Below are positions 54,252-60,563 of a stretch of DNA of 64,000 bases, in pieces. Each line of letters opens with the position of its first letter. The first letter of the stretch is position 1. The stretch comes from Capnocytophaga bilenii (lineage in GTDB: Bacteria > Bacteroidota > Bacteroidia > Flavobacteriales > Flavobacteriaceae). The DNA lies in assembly GCF_017565765.1 (NCBI RefSeq), contig NZ_JAGDYP010000003.1, forward strand, positions 271,985 to 335,984, written 5' to 3'. Both the position numbers and the translations under genes were made by a program. The notes beneath the pieces are model-generated. The model saw only the letters and a list, made by a program, of their open reading frames with translations. It made no database searches and was not told the DNA's origin.

Positions 54252-54319
54252 GTGGAAAAAAAACGCTCTTTTTTTCTATACGCTATGCAACGTGGAAAAA
54301 AAAGACGTTTTTTTTCCAC
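54252..54319. other. Paired A/T-rich hairpins after fic
   Basis: CGTGGAAAAAAAACG occurs twice (from 54251 and 54291). The second copy forms a perfect hairpin, GTGGAAAAAAAA (54292-54303) with TTTTTTTTCCAC (54308-54319) around GACG; the first forms a weaker one with CTCTTTTTTTC. They probably end the rnpA-fic transcript. Confidence 0.7.
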
Positions 54320-54390
54320 ATTCGTAAATTATAAAGAAAAAACATACAAATTCCGAACTTACCTAATATAAAACTAAACCCTAACATAAG

Positions 54391-54954
54391 ATGCAAAAAT
54401 TAGTAATCTTCGCCTCAGGTTCAGGTTCCAATGCCGAGCGCATCGCTACCTATTTTGCCGAAAAAGGCACAGCACAAGTGCAAGCTATCCTTTGCAACAA
54501 CCCACAAGCAGGCGTACTAGCACGCGCCAAACGCCTCGCTATTCCCTCAATAGTATTCGATAGGCAAGCATTCTATCATTCTGATATTGTACTCAATATC
54601 CTCAAAAGTTTGCAGCCTGATCTTATAGTATTGGCGGGCTTCCTCTGGAAAGTACCCCCCTACCTTACTGAGACATTCCCTGATAAGATTATCAACATAC
54701 ACCCTTCACTATTACCAAAATACGGAGGCAAAGGAATGTATGGCGCACACGTACACCAAGCAGTTATTGATAATCGCGAAACAGAAAGCGGCATCACTAT
54801 CCACTATGTAAATGAGCATTACGACGAAGGAAATATCATTTTTCAAGCTAAAACAGAGGTACTCCCCACCGATACCCCCGACACTTTAGCAGAAAAAATA
54901 CACCAATTAGAGTACCAACATTTTCCTGAAGTAATAAGCAAATTAGTAAATTAG
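54391..54954 (+). CDS. purN: Phosphoribosylglycinamide formyltransferase
   Basis: 187 residues. The substrate loop ASGSGSNAERI is at about 9-18; the catalytic residues are Asn102, His104 (INIHPSLLPKYGGKGMYG) and Asp145 (HYDEGNIIF). It transfers a formyl group from 10-formyl-THF to GAR in purine synthesis. No clear promoter box was seen. The last codons encoding ISKLVN and the TAG stop (54952-54954) lie inside an octamer repeat array, so the original C-terminus has been replaced or trimmed. Confidence 0.94.
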   Translation: MQKLVIFASGSGSNAERIATYFAEKGTAQVQAILCNNPQAGVLARAKRLAIPSIVFDRQAFYHSDIVLNILKSLQPDLIVLAGFLWKVPPYLTETFPDKIINIHPSLLPKYGGKGMYGAHVHQAVIDNRETESGITIHYVNEHYDEGNIIFQAKTEVLPTDTPDTLAEKIHQLEYQHFPEVISKLVN

Positions 54955-54998
54955 CAAATGAGAAAATCAGCCAATTTGCTAATTTTCAAATTTGCTAA
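54935..54998. repeat. Octamer array TTTGCYRA (eight units), through the purN stop codon
   Basis: Eight consecutive 8-bp phases: TAAGCAAA, TTAGTAAA, TTAGCAAA, TGAGAAAA, TCAGCCAA, TTTGCTAA, TTTTCAAA, TTTGCTAA. The purN stop falls in the third unit. Confidence 0.9.
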
Positions 54999-55008
54999 TT
55001 AAAAAGTT

Positions 55009-55323
55009 ATGTTTTTTGAAGATTGGAAAAATAAAGAGAAGATGGAAATATCCCCCTCGTTATTGTGGGACTATGACCTCGACACCTTCGATTGGGAGAA
55101 AGGTAAAAAAATAGTGGTGCAAAGAGTTATAGAACGAGGTTGGGATACTGACTTTTATGCAGCTATCCAGAAGTATAATGGGCTTGAAAATTTTATAGAA
55201 ATTATCAAGCAGGTTCCTTTTTTGAATGAAATAGATATGAATTTTGTATCTAAAATCTTTGATATAGATTTAAACGAATTGCAATGTTACAAGAACAAAC
55301 AATCCCGAAAGAGACTAGAATAA
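55009..55323 (+). CDS. DUF6922-like small protein
   Basis: 104 residues. The central block SLLWDYDLDTFDWEKGKKIVVQRVIERG resembles the Bacteroidota domain DUF6922, found in small proteins often beside nucleotidyltransferase or toxin-like genes; here no such partner follows. Cytoplasmic, no signal peptide. It starts 10 bases after an octamer array and is followed by another one directly after its stop. The first 42 bases of the gene are repeated at 55363. Confidence 0.72.
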   Translation: MFFEDWKNKEKMEISPSLLWDYDLDTFDWEKGKKIVVQRVIERGWDTDFYAAIQKYNGLENFIEIIKQVPFLNEIDMNFVSKIFDIDLNELQCYKNKQSRKRLE

Positions 55324-55324
55324 A

Positions 55325-55356
55325 TTAGCTAATTTGTCGATTTGACAATTAGTTGA
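55325..55356. repeat. Octamer array TTTGCYRA (four units)
   Basis: TTAGCTAA, TTTGTCGA, TTTGACAA, TTAGTTGA in exact register, starting one base after the upstream stop codon. Confidence 0.88.
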
Positions 55357-55362
55357 TAAGAA

Positions 55363-55422
55363 ATGTTTTTTGAAGATTGGAGAAATAAAGAGAAGATGGA
55401 AATATTCAACGTTACGATTTGA
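55363..55422 (+). pseudogene. Partial duplicate of the DUF6922-like gene start
   Basis: ATG at 55363 and the following about 42 bases repeat the start of the gene at 55009 with one base change (FEDWRNKEKMEI instead of FEDWKNKEKMEI). The copy then departs and stops at TGA 55420-55422 after 19 codons. The next frame begins TTGA across that stop. Confidence 0.8.
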
Positions 55423-55835
55423 TAAAAGATAAAATAGAGATACTTTTCAATACTGCCCCTTATAGGTCTGTAGTAAAAGACAGTAAAGGCAATATTTATA
55501 TGAATTTATGTAATAACGAAAGAGAACTTCTATCCATTATCCGTAAAATAGCACCCGATGGCACTTATAAAGATTATGATTTAAGTCCTTTCAATATAAA
55601 ATTTGACAATCTTAAGCTTTCTAAAGATGAAAAACATCTCTTTTTAATGGATTGTTACGAAAAAACAAATACTTTTTGTGAGTTTTCATTAGAGAACAAT
55701 GAGATAGCAAGCAAATTCACATTCCCAGAAAACGAAAGACTCTTAATGTTCTTTGAGCAACAACAGCTTATACTCACTAAAGAAAAAGATAGCTTTCAAA
55801 TGAATTTTATTGGTAGAAAAATAATTAAAGAATGA
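55419..55835 (+). CDS. Protein of unknown function, possibly 5'-truncated
   Basis: 138 residues from TTG 55419; there is no ATG before residue about 29. The body looks folded and beta-rich (GNIYMNLCNNERELLSIIRKIAPDG, SKDEKHLFLMDCYEKTN, QLILTKEKDSFQMNFIGRK), with repeat-like strands of a beta-propeller or SMI-type partner. No family recognised. Because the start coincides with the end of the duplicated DUF6922 fragment, the gene may be a remnant joined by recombination. It overlaps the next gene by 4 bases. Confidence 0.6.
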   Translation: MIKDKIEILFNTAPYRSVVKDSKGNIYMNLCNNERELLSIIRKIAPDGTYKDYDLSPFNIKFDNLKLSKDEKHLFLMDCYEKTNTFCEFSLENNEIASKFTFPENERLLMFFEQQQLILTKEKDSFQMNFIGRKIIKE

Positions 55836-56083
55836 AATTATTCAAGCAAAAAACGTGGCAGTTTGAAACCTCGGGAGTAGAAGGCGAGGTAAAACTCTTT
55901 GGCGTAAATATATTTGATTACAAATGGCAAGAAACGGGAGAATATGTAAAAGTAACAGACCCTCTCTACCACGCCGAAAAATCTTTTACCCTTTATGAAG
56001 TAGTGATAAACGGCGAGACACACAGCTTTGTAGCAGGAGAGTTTAGCAATATGATATGGGGCTTTTATTTATTGAAATATTAA
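55832..56083 (+). CDS. Small protein of unknown function
   Basis: 83 residues, cytoplasmic, aromatic-rich, mostly beta (FETSGVEGEVKLFGVNIFDYKWQ; FTLYEVVINGETHSFVAGEFSNMIWGFYLL). No family recognised. Start overlaps the upstream stop (ATGA) and the SMI1/KNR4-like gene starts one base after its stop, so three genes form a tight unit. The setting is that of small immunity-type genes. Confidence 0.65.
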   Translation: MKLFKQKTWQFETSGVEGEVKLFGVNIFDYKWQETGEYVKVTDPLYHAEKSFTLYEVVINGETHSFVAGEFSNMIWGFYLLKY

Positions 56084-56084
56084 T

Positions 56085-56810
56085 ATGGAAAACATTAAAA
56101 AACTATACAATCTCACACCAAAGAACTGCAAGGGCTTCTCGCAAGCACAGTTGTTAAAAGCCGAAAAACGCTTACACATCACTTTGCCTGAGGAGTTCCG
56201 AGCGTATTATTTACAGTTAGGGGCAACCAAAAGTATAAACCAATCCTATAACTCGTTGGCAACACCTCTGCAAATGTATTTTGCAGGCGATTACTTATGC
56301 TTTTGTGAAGAAAACCAAGGAGTAGTGATGTGGGCTATCCGCAAAGAAGATTTAACCAACCCCAACCCTCCCGTTTGGGGTAATTACGGCTCCGAAACCG
56401 ACCCCAATTGGATACAAGAAACTCAAAGTCTCTCCGACTTTTGGCTGTACATAGCTATTTACAACGGTGTGATGGGAGGCTTGCGTTACAATGCTAATGC
56501 AATGGGCGGTTGGAAAATGGAAGACTTTGAAGTACCCACAGGAGCAGTTGCCCATATAGAAAAACAATATACCGAACTCACCTCTCTCAGTTGGGAAGGA
56601 CAACGCACCTTTACCGATACCGATTTTCAAATAGTCATTACCCTTGCCATACATCAAGACTCAAACCGAGCCACTGCTATTTTTACAGGTAGCACTCAAC
56701 AAAAGTTATTTGATACTCTTTTAGACGCTATGGAAAACTTTGGCTTAGAATGGGATTACACTTCCTATGATGATGACGATGATTTTCAAGAAGTCTCAGA
56801 AGCTGAATAA
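56085..56810 (+). CDS. SMI1/KNR4 (SUKH) family protein
   Basis: 241 residues. Residues about 18-125 form a SUKH domain (FSQAQLLKAEKRLHITLPEEFRAYYLQLG, then a tryptophan-rich part PPVWGNYGSETDPNWIQ and LSDFWLYIAIYNGV). A second alpha/beta region and an acidic tail (SYDDDDDFQEVSEAE) follow. SUKH proteins serve as immunity proteins against polymorphic toxins in many bacteria; no toxin is adjacent, so this may be an orphan immunity gene. Confidence 0.85.
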   Translation: MENIKKLYNLTPKNCKGFSQAQLLKAEKRLHITLPEEFRAYYLQLGATKSINQSYNSLATPLQMYFAGDYLCFCEENQGVVMWAIRKEDLTNPNPPVWGNYGSETDPNWIQETQSLSDFWLYIAIYNGVMGGLRYNANAMGGWKMEDFEVPTGAVAHIEKQYTELTSLSWEGQRTFTDTDFQIVITLAIHQDSNRATAIFTGSTQQKLFDTLLDAMENFGLEWDYTSYDDDDDFQEVSEAE

Positions 56811-57021
56811 ATGAATTAAAAGCCAAAGGCTTATGCAAGTTCCACTAATAACTGCATTTTTGGCAACAATTATCCTCAATAGGGGGCTTCACCGATACTT
56901 GTTTAAAAGATGGTGGACTTTACCACGCAAATAGCTTTATAAGCCCTCTAAATATTAACAATATGACCTAAACGGTAAAAAAATATATCAAAAAAACTCT
57001 ATCAGTTGGAGAAAAAGGCGA

Positions 57022-57045
57022 TTTGTCGATTTGCCGATTTGTCGA
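57022..57045. repeat. Octamer array TTTGYCGA (three units)
   Basis: TTTGTCGA, TTTGCCGA, TTTGTCGA, followed by TGAGAAGA in the same register. Confidence 0.85.
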
Positions 57046-57068
57046 TGAGAAGATTAAAAAAAAGAATA

Positions 57069-57119
57069 AAAAACACTGTTTTAAGACGCTGTTGAAGGCT
57101 GATAAAACAGTGTTTTTTT
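57069..57119 (+). terminator. Terminator with 15-bp stem
   Basis: AAAAACACTGTTTTA (57069-57083) pairs perfectly with TAAAACAGTGTTTTT (57103-57117); the 19-base loop is large and the T run extends the right arm. Confidence 0.88.
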
Positions 57120-57249
57120 GTGTTAGTAGTGATGAAATCTTCTGTTGATGAGGGTTTTAATTTCTTTTCAAACATTGTTTTAAAATATATGTAAAAATAA
57201 ATTTATTAATAATTAAAATTATATTTTAGGTTTATATAAAAATATTTTA

Positions 57250-57257
57250 TACCTTTG
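57250..57257 (+). promoter_or_regulatory. -7 box of the HmuY-like gene
   Basis: TACCTTTG 20 bases before ATG 57278; no clear -33. Confidence 0.65.
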
Positions 57258-57277
57258 CCCACTCAAATAACAAAACT

Positions 57278-57871
57278 ATGAATTACAAAGTATTTATTTT
57301 ATCAGTAGTGGGCAGTCTGAGTTTGATTGCTTGTAAAAAAGAAAAAGATGAGGCAGAACCCTTGTCTGTTACTAATGATGTAAAGATGCTAAATGCTACA
57401 TCGTATGAAAAATGGGTGTATTACTCGCTTGAAAAAGGTGCTATTGTAGAGGTGAGTTCGCCTGAAACTGACCTTACGTGGGATATAGCTTTCCAACGTT
57501 GGTATGTGAAAACCAATAGCGGTACCTCCGGCAAAGGAAAGGGGGGTGCTATTAACACTAAAAAAACAGATTGGAACAAGGTAATTATAGCCCCTCCGAC
57601 AGGCTATAAAGTAGATGCGATAGGAACGCTAAACGGTTGGGACGTAGTAAAAAACGTCGAAACTAAAAAAGAAGGTACTTTTTCTCAAGAGGCTTCGCTT
57701 TATGTAACCTATATCAGTGGAGGGAAATACAAAAATAGAAATGAGGTTTACTTGCTGAAAACAGCTAAAGGTAAGTTTGTGAAAATACAGTTTTATGACT
57801 ATGTGAATGAAAAACTAAAAGGAGGCTATCCTAGTTTTAGATATAAATTAAGTGATAATGAAAATTTTTAA
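57278..57871 (+). CDS. HmuY-like haem-binding lipoprotein
   Basis: 197 residues, lipobox LSLIAC (Cys19). The HmuY fold signature is seen: YEKWVYYSLEKG, LTWDIAFQRWYVKTNSGTSGKGKGG, and NEVYLLKTAKGKFVKIQFYDY. HmuY proteins grip haem and pass it to the TonB receptor HmuR; axial histidines of the Porphyromonas protein are not obviously present here, as in other haem-methionine-type homologs. No receptor gene follows; a DUF4198-like gene does. Confidence 0.85.
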   Translation: MNYKVFILSVVGSLSLIACKKEKDEAEPLSVTNDVKMLNATSYEKWVYYSLEKGAIVEVSSPETDLTWDIAFQRWYVKTNSGTSGKGKGGAINTKKTDWNKVIIAPPTGYKVDAIGTLNGWDVVKNVETKKEGTFSQEASLYVTYISGGKYKNRNEVYLLKTAKGKFVKIQFYDYVNEKLKGGYPSFRYKLSDNENF

Positions 57872-57878
57872 TGCAAAA

Positions 57879-58595
57879 ATGAGGTATTTATGGATATTGC
57901 TAGCTCTGCTGGCTCAGCAGGCGATGGGACACGCTATTTGGATTGAAACCAACACAGAGGCAAAGATAGGCGATTGGCACGAGGTGCGCATTTTCTTCGG
58001 TGAACCGAATGAAACCAATAAGCCTACCCCTACTGCTAAATGGTACTCAGACTTGAATACGCTTTCACTTTCACTCATCTCTCCTTCGGGGAAAGAGACT
58101 GTTTTGGAAAAGAAGCAGTCAGAATGGTGTTATTACGCCCATTTTAAGGTAGAAGAAGAGGGCATTTACAAATTGAATATTAATCATTTGGTGGCTAAAG
58201 TATACAAACGGATGCGCTTGAGGTATCAGTCCGTTGCTTTTGTGAGTACAAAACCGCTGACTGAAACGGTTGTCTTGGGTGATAAATCGTTTTTTAGATT
58301 GGGGGTGGCTCCCGCTAAAGGAGACGAGCAGGAGTATAGAGCCTTCTACAAAAAAAGAGGACTAAAGAAAGAGAAAGTTACCTTTGATTTTTCAGTAAAT
58401 AAAAGTATTACCGGTATTACTGACAAGGAAGGTGTTTTGACCTTTCAGACAGAAATGCCTAATAAATATATACTGAACCTTGCTAAGCAAAAGAAAAATA
58501 GAGGTAAGCACAATGGTAAAAAACATCTTTTTGATTATATTTGGCTGACTTACTTATGCGCTAATAAAGAAATTATAGAGCAAAATAAGTTTTGA
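57879..58595 (+). CDS. DUF4198-like exported protein
   Basis: About 238 residues from ATG 57879, which leaves a clean signal peptide (RYLWILLALLAQQAMGHA) and avoids overlap with the HmuY gene; ATG 57858 is an alternative. After cleavage the mature protein starts HAIWIET, and a transthyretin-like fold is likely (EVRIFFGEPNE, LSLISPSGKETVLE, and VTFDFSVNKSITGITDKEGVLTF). DUF4198 proteins are linked to metal or haem uptake. Octamer repeats start at the base after its stop. Confidence 0.75.
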   Translation: MRYLWILLALLAQQAMGHAIWIETNTEAKIGDWHEVRIFFGEPNETNKPTPTAKWYSDLNTLSLSLISPSGKETVLEKKQSEWCYYAHFKVEEEGIYKLNINHLVAKVYKRMRLRYQSVAFVSTKPLTETVVLGDKSFFRLGVAPAKGDEQEYRAFYKKRGLKKEKVTFDFSVNKSITGITDKEGVLTFQTEMPNKYILNLAKQKKNRGKHNGKKHLFDYIWLTYLCANKEIIEQNKF

Positions 58596-58643
58596 TTTGC
58601 TAATTAGCTAATTTGCCAATTTGGCGATTTTGAAATTTGTTAA
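58596..58643. repeat. Octamer array TTTGCYRA (six units)
   Basis: TTTGCTAA, TTAGCTAA, TTTGCCAA, TTTGGCGA, TTTTGAAA, TTTGTTAA, beginning exactly at the base after the upstream stop codon and ending 9 bases before the rplM -33 element. Confidence 0.92.
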
Positions 58644-58652
58644 TTAATTTTT

Positions 58653-58683
58653 TTTGCTGTTTCAAAAAAAAGTTGTACTTTTG
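58653..58683 (+). promoter_or_regulatory. Promoter of rplM-rpsI
   Basis: TTTG 58653-58656, exactly 19 bases, TACTTTTG 58676-58683. Confidence 0.88.
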
Positions 58684-58696
58684 CGCCCTAAAAATA

Positions 58697-58720
58697 GGAG
58701 TGCCCCATCATAAGCACTCC
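58697..58720 (+). promoter_or_regulatory. Candidate uL13 leader hairpin
   Basis: GGAGTGC (58697-58703) pairs with GCACTCC (58714-58720) in the 5' untranslated region, about 15 bases after the -7 box and 39 bases before the GTG start. Ribosomal operons are often autoregulated through such leaders. Confidence 0.5.
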
Positions 58721-58759
58721 AAAATAAAGGAATGTTTAATTTATAAAAATTGCAACGAA

Positions 58760-59215
58760 GTGGACACACTAAGCTACAAAACAGTTTCAGCCAACAAAGC
58801 TACTGTTACTAAACAGTGGGTAATTGTTGATGCTGACGGACAAACTTTAGGTCGTCTTGCCTCTAAAGTGGCTAAATTGCTACGTGGTAAGTACAAGCCT
58901 AACTTTACACCCCACGTAGATTGTGGCGATAACGTAATCGTTATCAATGCCGAAAAAATTAACCTTACAGGTAACAAATGGGAAGACAAAACTTATCTTC
59001 GCCACACAGGTTACCCAGGAGGACAACGCACTGTGGGAGTGAAACAACTATTGGCAAAACACCCAGAACGCATCATCGAAAAAGCTGTAAAAGGGATGCT
59101 TCCTAAAACTAGATTGGGTGCAGCAGTTTTACGTAATTTGAAAGTGTATGTAGGTACTGAGCATAAACACGAAGCACAACAACCTACTGCCATTAACTTA
59201 AACGATCTCAAATAA
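58760..59215 (+). CDS. rplM: Ribosomal protein uL13
   Basis: 151 residues from GTG 58760, matching the flavobacterial N-terminus [19 protein letters not shown]; the longer open frame starts inside the promoter. Core motifs: [48 protein letters not shown]. It is an early-assembling large-subunit protein. The stop overlaps the rpsI start by one base (TAATG), and the pair is the conserved rplM-rpsI operon. Confidence 0.96.
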   Translation: MDTLSYKTVSANKATVTKQWVIVDADGQTLGRLASKVAKLLRGKYKPNFTPHVDCGDNVIVINAEKINLTGNKWEDKTYLRHTGYPGGQRTVGVKQLLAKHPERIIEKAVKGMLPKTRLGAAVLRNLKVYVGTEHKHEAQQPTAINLNDLK

Positions 59216-59601
59216 TGGAAGTAATTCACACTATCGGTAGACGAAAAACCGCCGTAGCGCGTATCTACCTAAAACCTGGTAATGGTTCTATCAGCGTAAA
59301 TAAACGCGACCTTAATAACTATTTTACTACCGCTACTTTGCAATACAAAGTAAAACAACCTCTTGCACTACTTGGCGCTGAGGCTGCTTACGATGTGAAA
59401 GTAAACGTATATGGTGGAGGTATCACAGGGCAAGCTGAAGCTATCCGTTTGGCTATCGCTCGCGCTCTTTGCCAAGTAGATGTAGAAAACAGAGCTGTAT
59501 TGAAACCCGAAGGGTTCCTTACTCGCGACCCTCGTATGGTAGAACGTAAAAAATTCGGTCAGAAAAAAGCACGTAAGAGATTCCAATTCTCTAAACGTTA
59601 G
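59215..59601 (+). CDS. rpsI: Ribosomal protein uS9
   Basis: 128 residues. Starts [21 protein letters not shown] and ends with the conserved basic tail [12 protein letters not shown] whose last arginine reaches the P-site t[24 protein letters not shown] is the family signature. Cotranscribed with rplM. Confidence 0.97.
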   Translation: MEVIHTIGRRKTAVARIYLKPGNGSISVNKRDLNNYFTTATLQYKVKQPLALLGAEAAYDVKVNVYGGGITGQAEAIRLAIARALCQVDVENRAVLKPEGFLTRDPRMVERKKFGQKKARKRFQFSKR

Positions 59602-59605
59602 AATA

Positions 59606-59652
59606 ATTATGAATTTTGAGTTCTTAATTCAAAATTTAAAATTCAAAATTAA
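59606..59652. repeat. Heptamer array TTCAAAA
   Basis: TTATGAA, TTTTGAG, TTCTTAA, TTCAAAA, TTTAAAA, TTCAAAA in 7-bp register just after the rpsI stop. Confidence 0.75.
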
Positions 59653-59662
59653 ATTTGCTCCT

Positions 59663-59718
59663 TAGTTTAGCATCCAAATAGCTCAGGCGGCAAAAGCCTC
59701 TCCAAGCTATTGCTAACT
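59663..59718 (+). promoter_or_regulatory. Candidate structured leader of rpsB
   Basis: Three stacked helices can form: an outer AGTTTAGC/GCTAACT (one bulged T), a middle AATAGCT (59677-59683) with AGCTATT (59705-59711), and an inner AGGC/GCCT closing the loop GGCAAAA. The two asymmetric internal loops are ATCCA on the 5' side and CTCCA on the 3' side. It lies 29 bases before the rpsB ATG and may bind S2 for autoregulation. Confidence 0.55.
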
Positions 59719-59746
59719 TTTTAGGAACGTAAACTATTTAAAAAAA

Positions 59747-60472
59747 ATGGCAAATAACATAGAAATTAAAGAATTATTAGATGCAGGTGTACACTTCGGT
59801 CACCTTACCCGTAAGTGGAACCCTAATATGGCACCTTACATCTATATGGAACGCAACGGTATCCACGTAATCAACTTGTACAAAACCGCTGCAAAAATTG
59901 AAGAGGCTACCGAAGCCCTCAAAAAAATCGTAGCTTCAGGCAAAAAAGTACTATTCGTAGCGACTAAAAAACAAGCTAAAGATGTAGTTGCCGAAAAAGC
60001 TAAATCAGTAAAAATGCCTTATATTACAGAACGTTGGCCTGGTGGTATGCTTACCAACTTCGTTACTATCCGTAAGGCAGTTAAAAAAATGTCATCTATT
60101 GACAAAATGAAGAAAGACGGTACTTTCGATACCCTTTCAAAACGTGAAAAACTACACGTAGAACGTATGCGCGAAAAACTTGAGAAAAACTTAGGTTCTA
60201 TCGCCGATATGCAACGTTTGCCAGCTGCTCTTTTTGTAGTAGATACACTTCGTGAGCACATCGCTGTAAAAGAAGCTCAAAAATTAAACATTCCTATTTT
60301 CGCTATGGTTGATACAAACTCTGACCCTCGCGAAGTTGACTTCCCTATCCCTGCTAACGATGACGCTTCAAAATCAATCGAAAAAGTACTTTCATACTTC
60401 ACCGAAGCTATCAATGAAGGTCTTGCAAGCAGAACAGCTGAAGCTAACAAAGAAAATAACTCTAATGAATAA
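59747..60472 (+). CDS. rpsB: Ribosomal protein uS2
   Basis: 241 residues: IKELLDAGVHFGHLTRKWNP at the start, GKKVLFVATKKQAKDVV, YITERWPGGMLTNF, and PIFAMVDTNSDPREVDFPIPANDDA. It ends in a variable acidic/asparagine tail. No -7 box could be found between rpsI and rpsB, so it may be read through from rplM-rpsI. tsf follows after 91 bases. Confidence 0.96.
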   Translation: MANNIEIKELLDAGVHFGHLTRKWNPNMAPYIYMERNGIHVINLYKTAAKIEEATEALKKIVASGKKVLFVATKKQAKDVVAEKAKSVKMPYITERWPGGMLTNFVTIRKAVKKMSSIDKMKKDGTFDTLSKREKLHVERMREKLEKNLGSIADMQRLPAALFVVDTLREHIAVKEAQKLNIPIFAMVDTNSDPREVDFPIPANDDASKSIEKVLSYFTEAINEGLASRTAEANKENNSNE

Positions 60473-60479
60473 TTAATAC

Positions 60480-60562
60480 AATGATTAATGATTAATGTAA
60501 AAGTTGAATAATACAATTCATCAGCATTAATCATTAATCATTAAACACTAAACATTAATAAA
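60480..60562. repeat. Heptamer repeats of the TAATCAT type between rpsB and tsf
   Basis: ATGATTAATGATTAATG (60480-60497) and the inverted TTAATCATTAATCATTAA (60529-60546), followed by ACACTAAACATTAA. The two halves are complementary and can pair into a hairpin across the gap, which could attenuate tsf. Confidence 0.7.
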
Positions 60563-60563
60563 A

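Larger units (their letters stand above)
56811..57277. other. Intergenic region with a possible gene relic
   Basis: A decayed coding stretch is possible at about 56886-56971, reading GFTDTCLKDGGLYHANSFI and ending NNMT-stop, but it matches nothing I know. Octamer repeats lie at 57022-57045, a strong terminator at 57069-57119, and the -7 box of the HmuY-like gene at 57250-57257. Nothing else is visible. Confidence 0.45.

Noticed and set aside
56886..56971. Short peptide-like frame ending NNMT
   Set aside because: No homology recognised, no start codon and interrupted upstream; kept only as a possible relic in the intergenic note.
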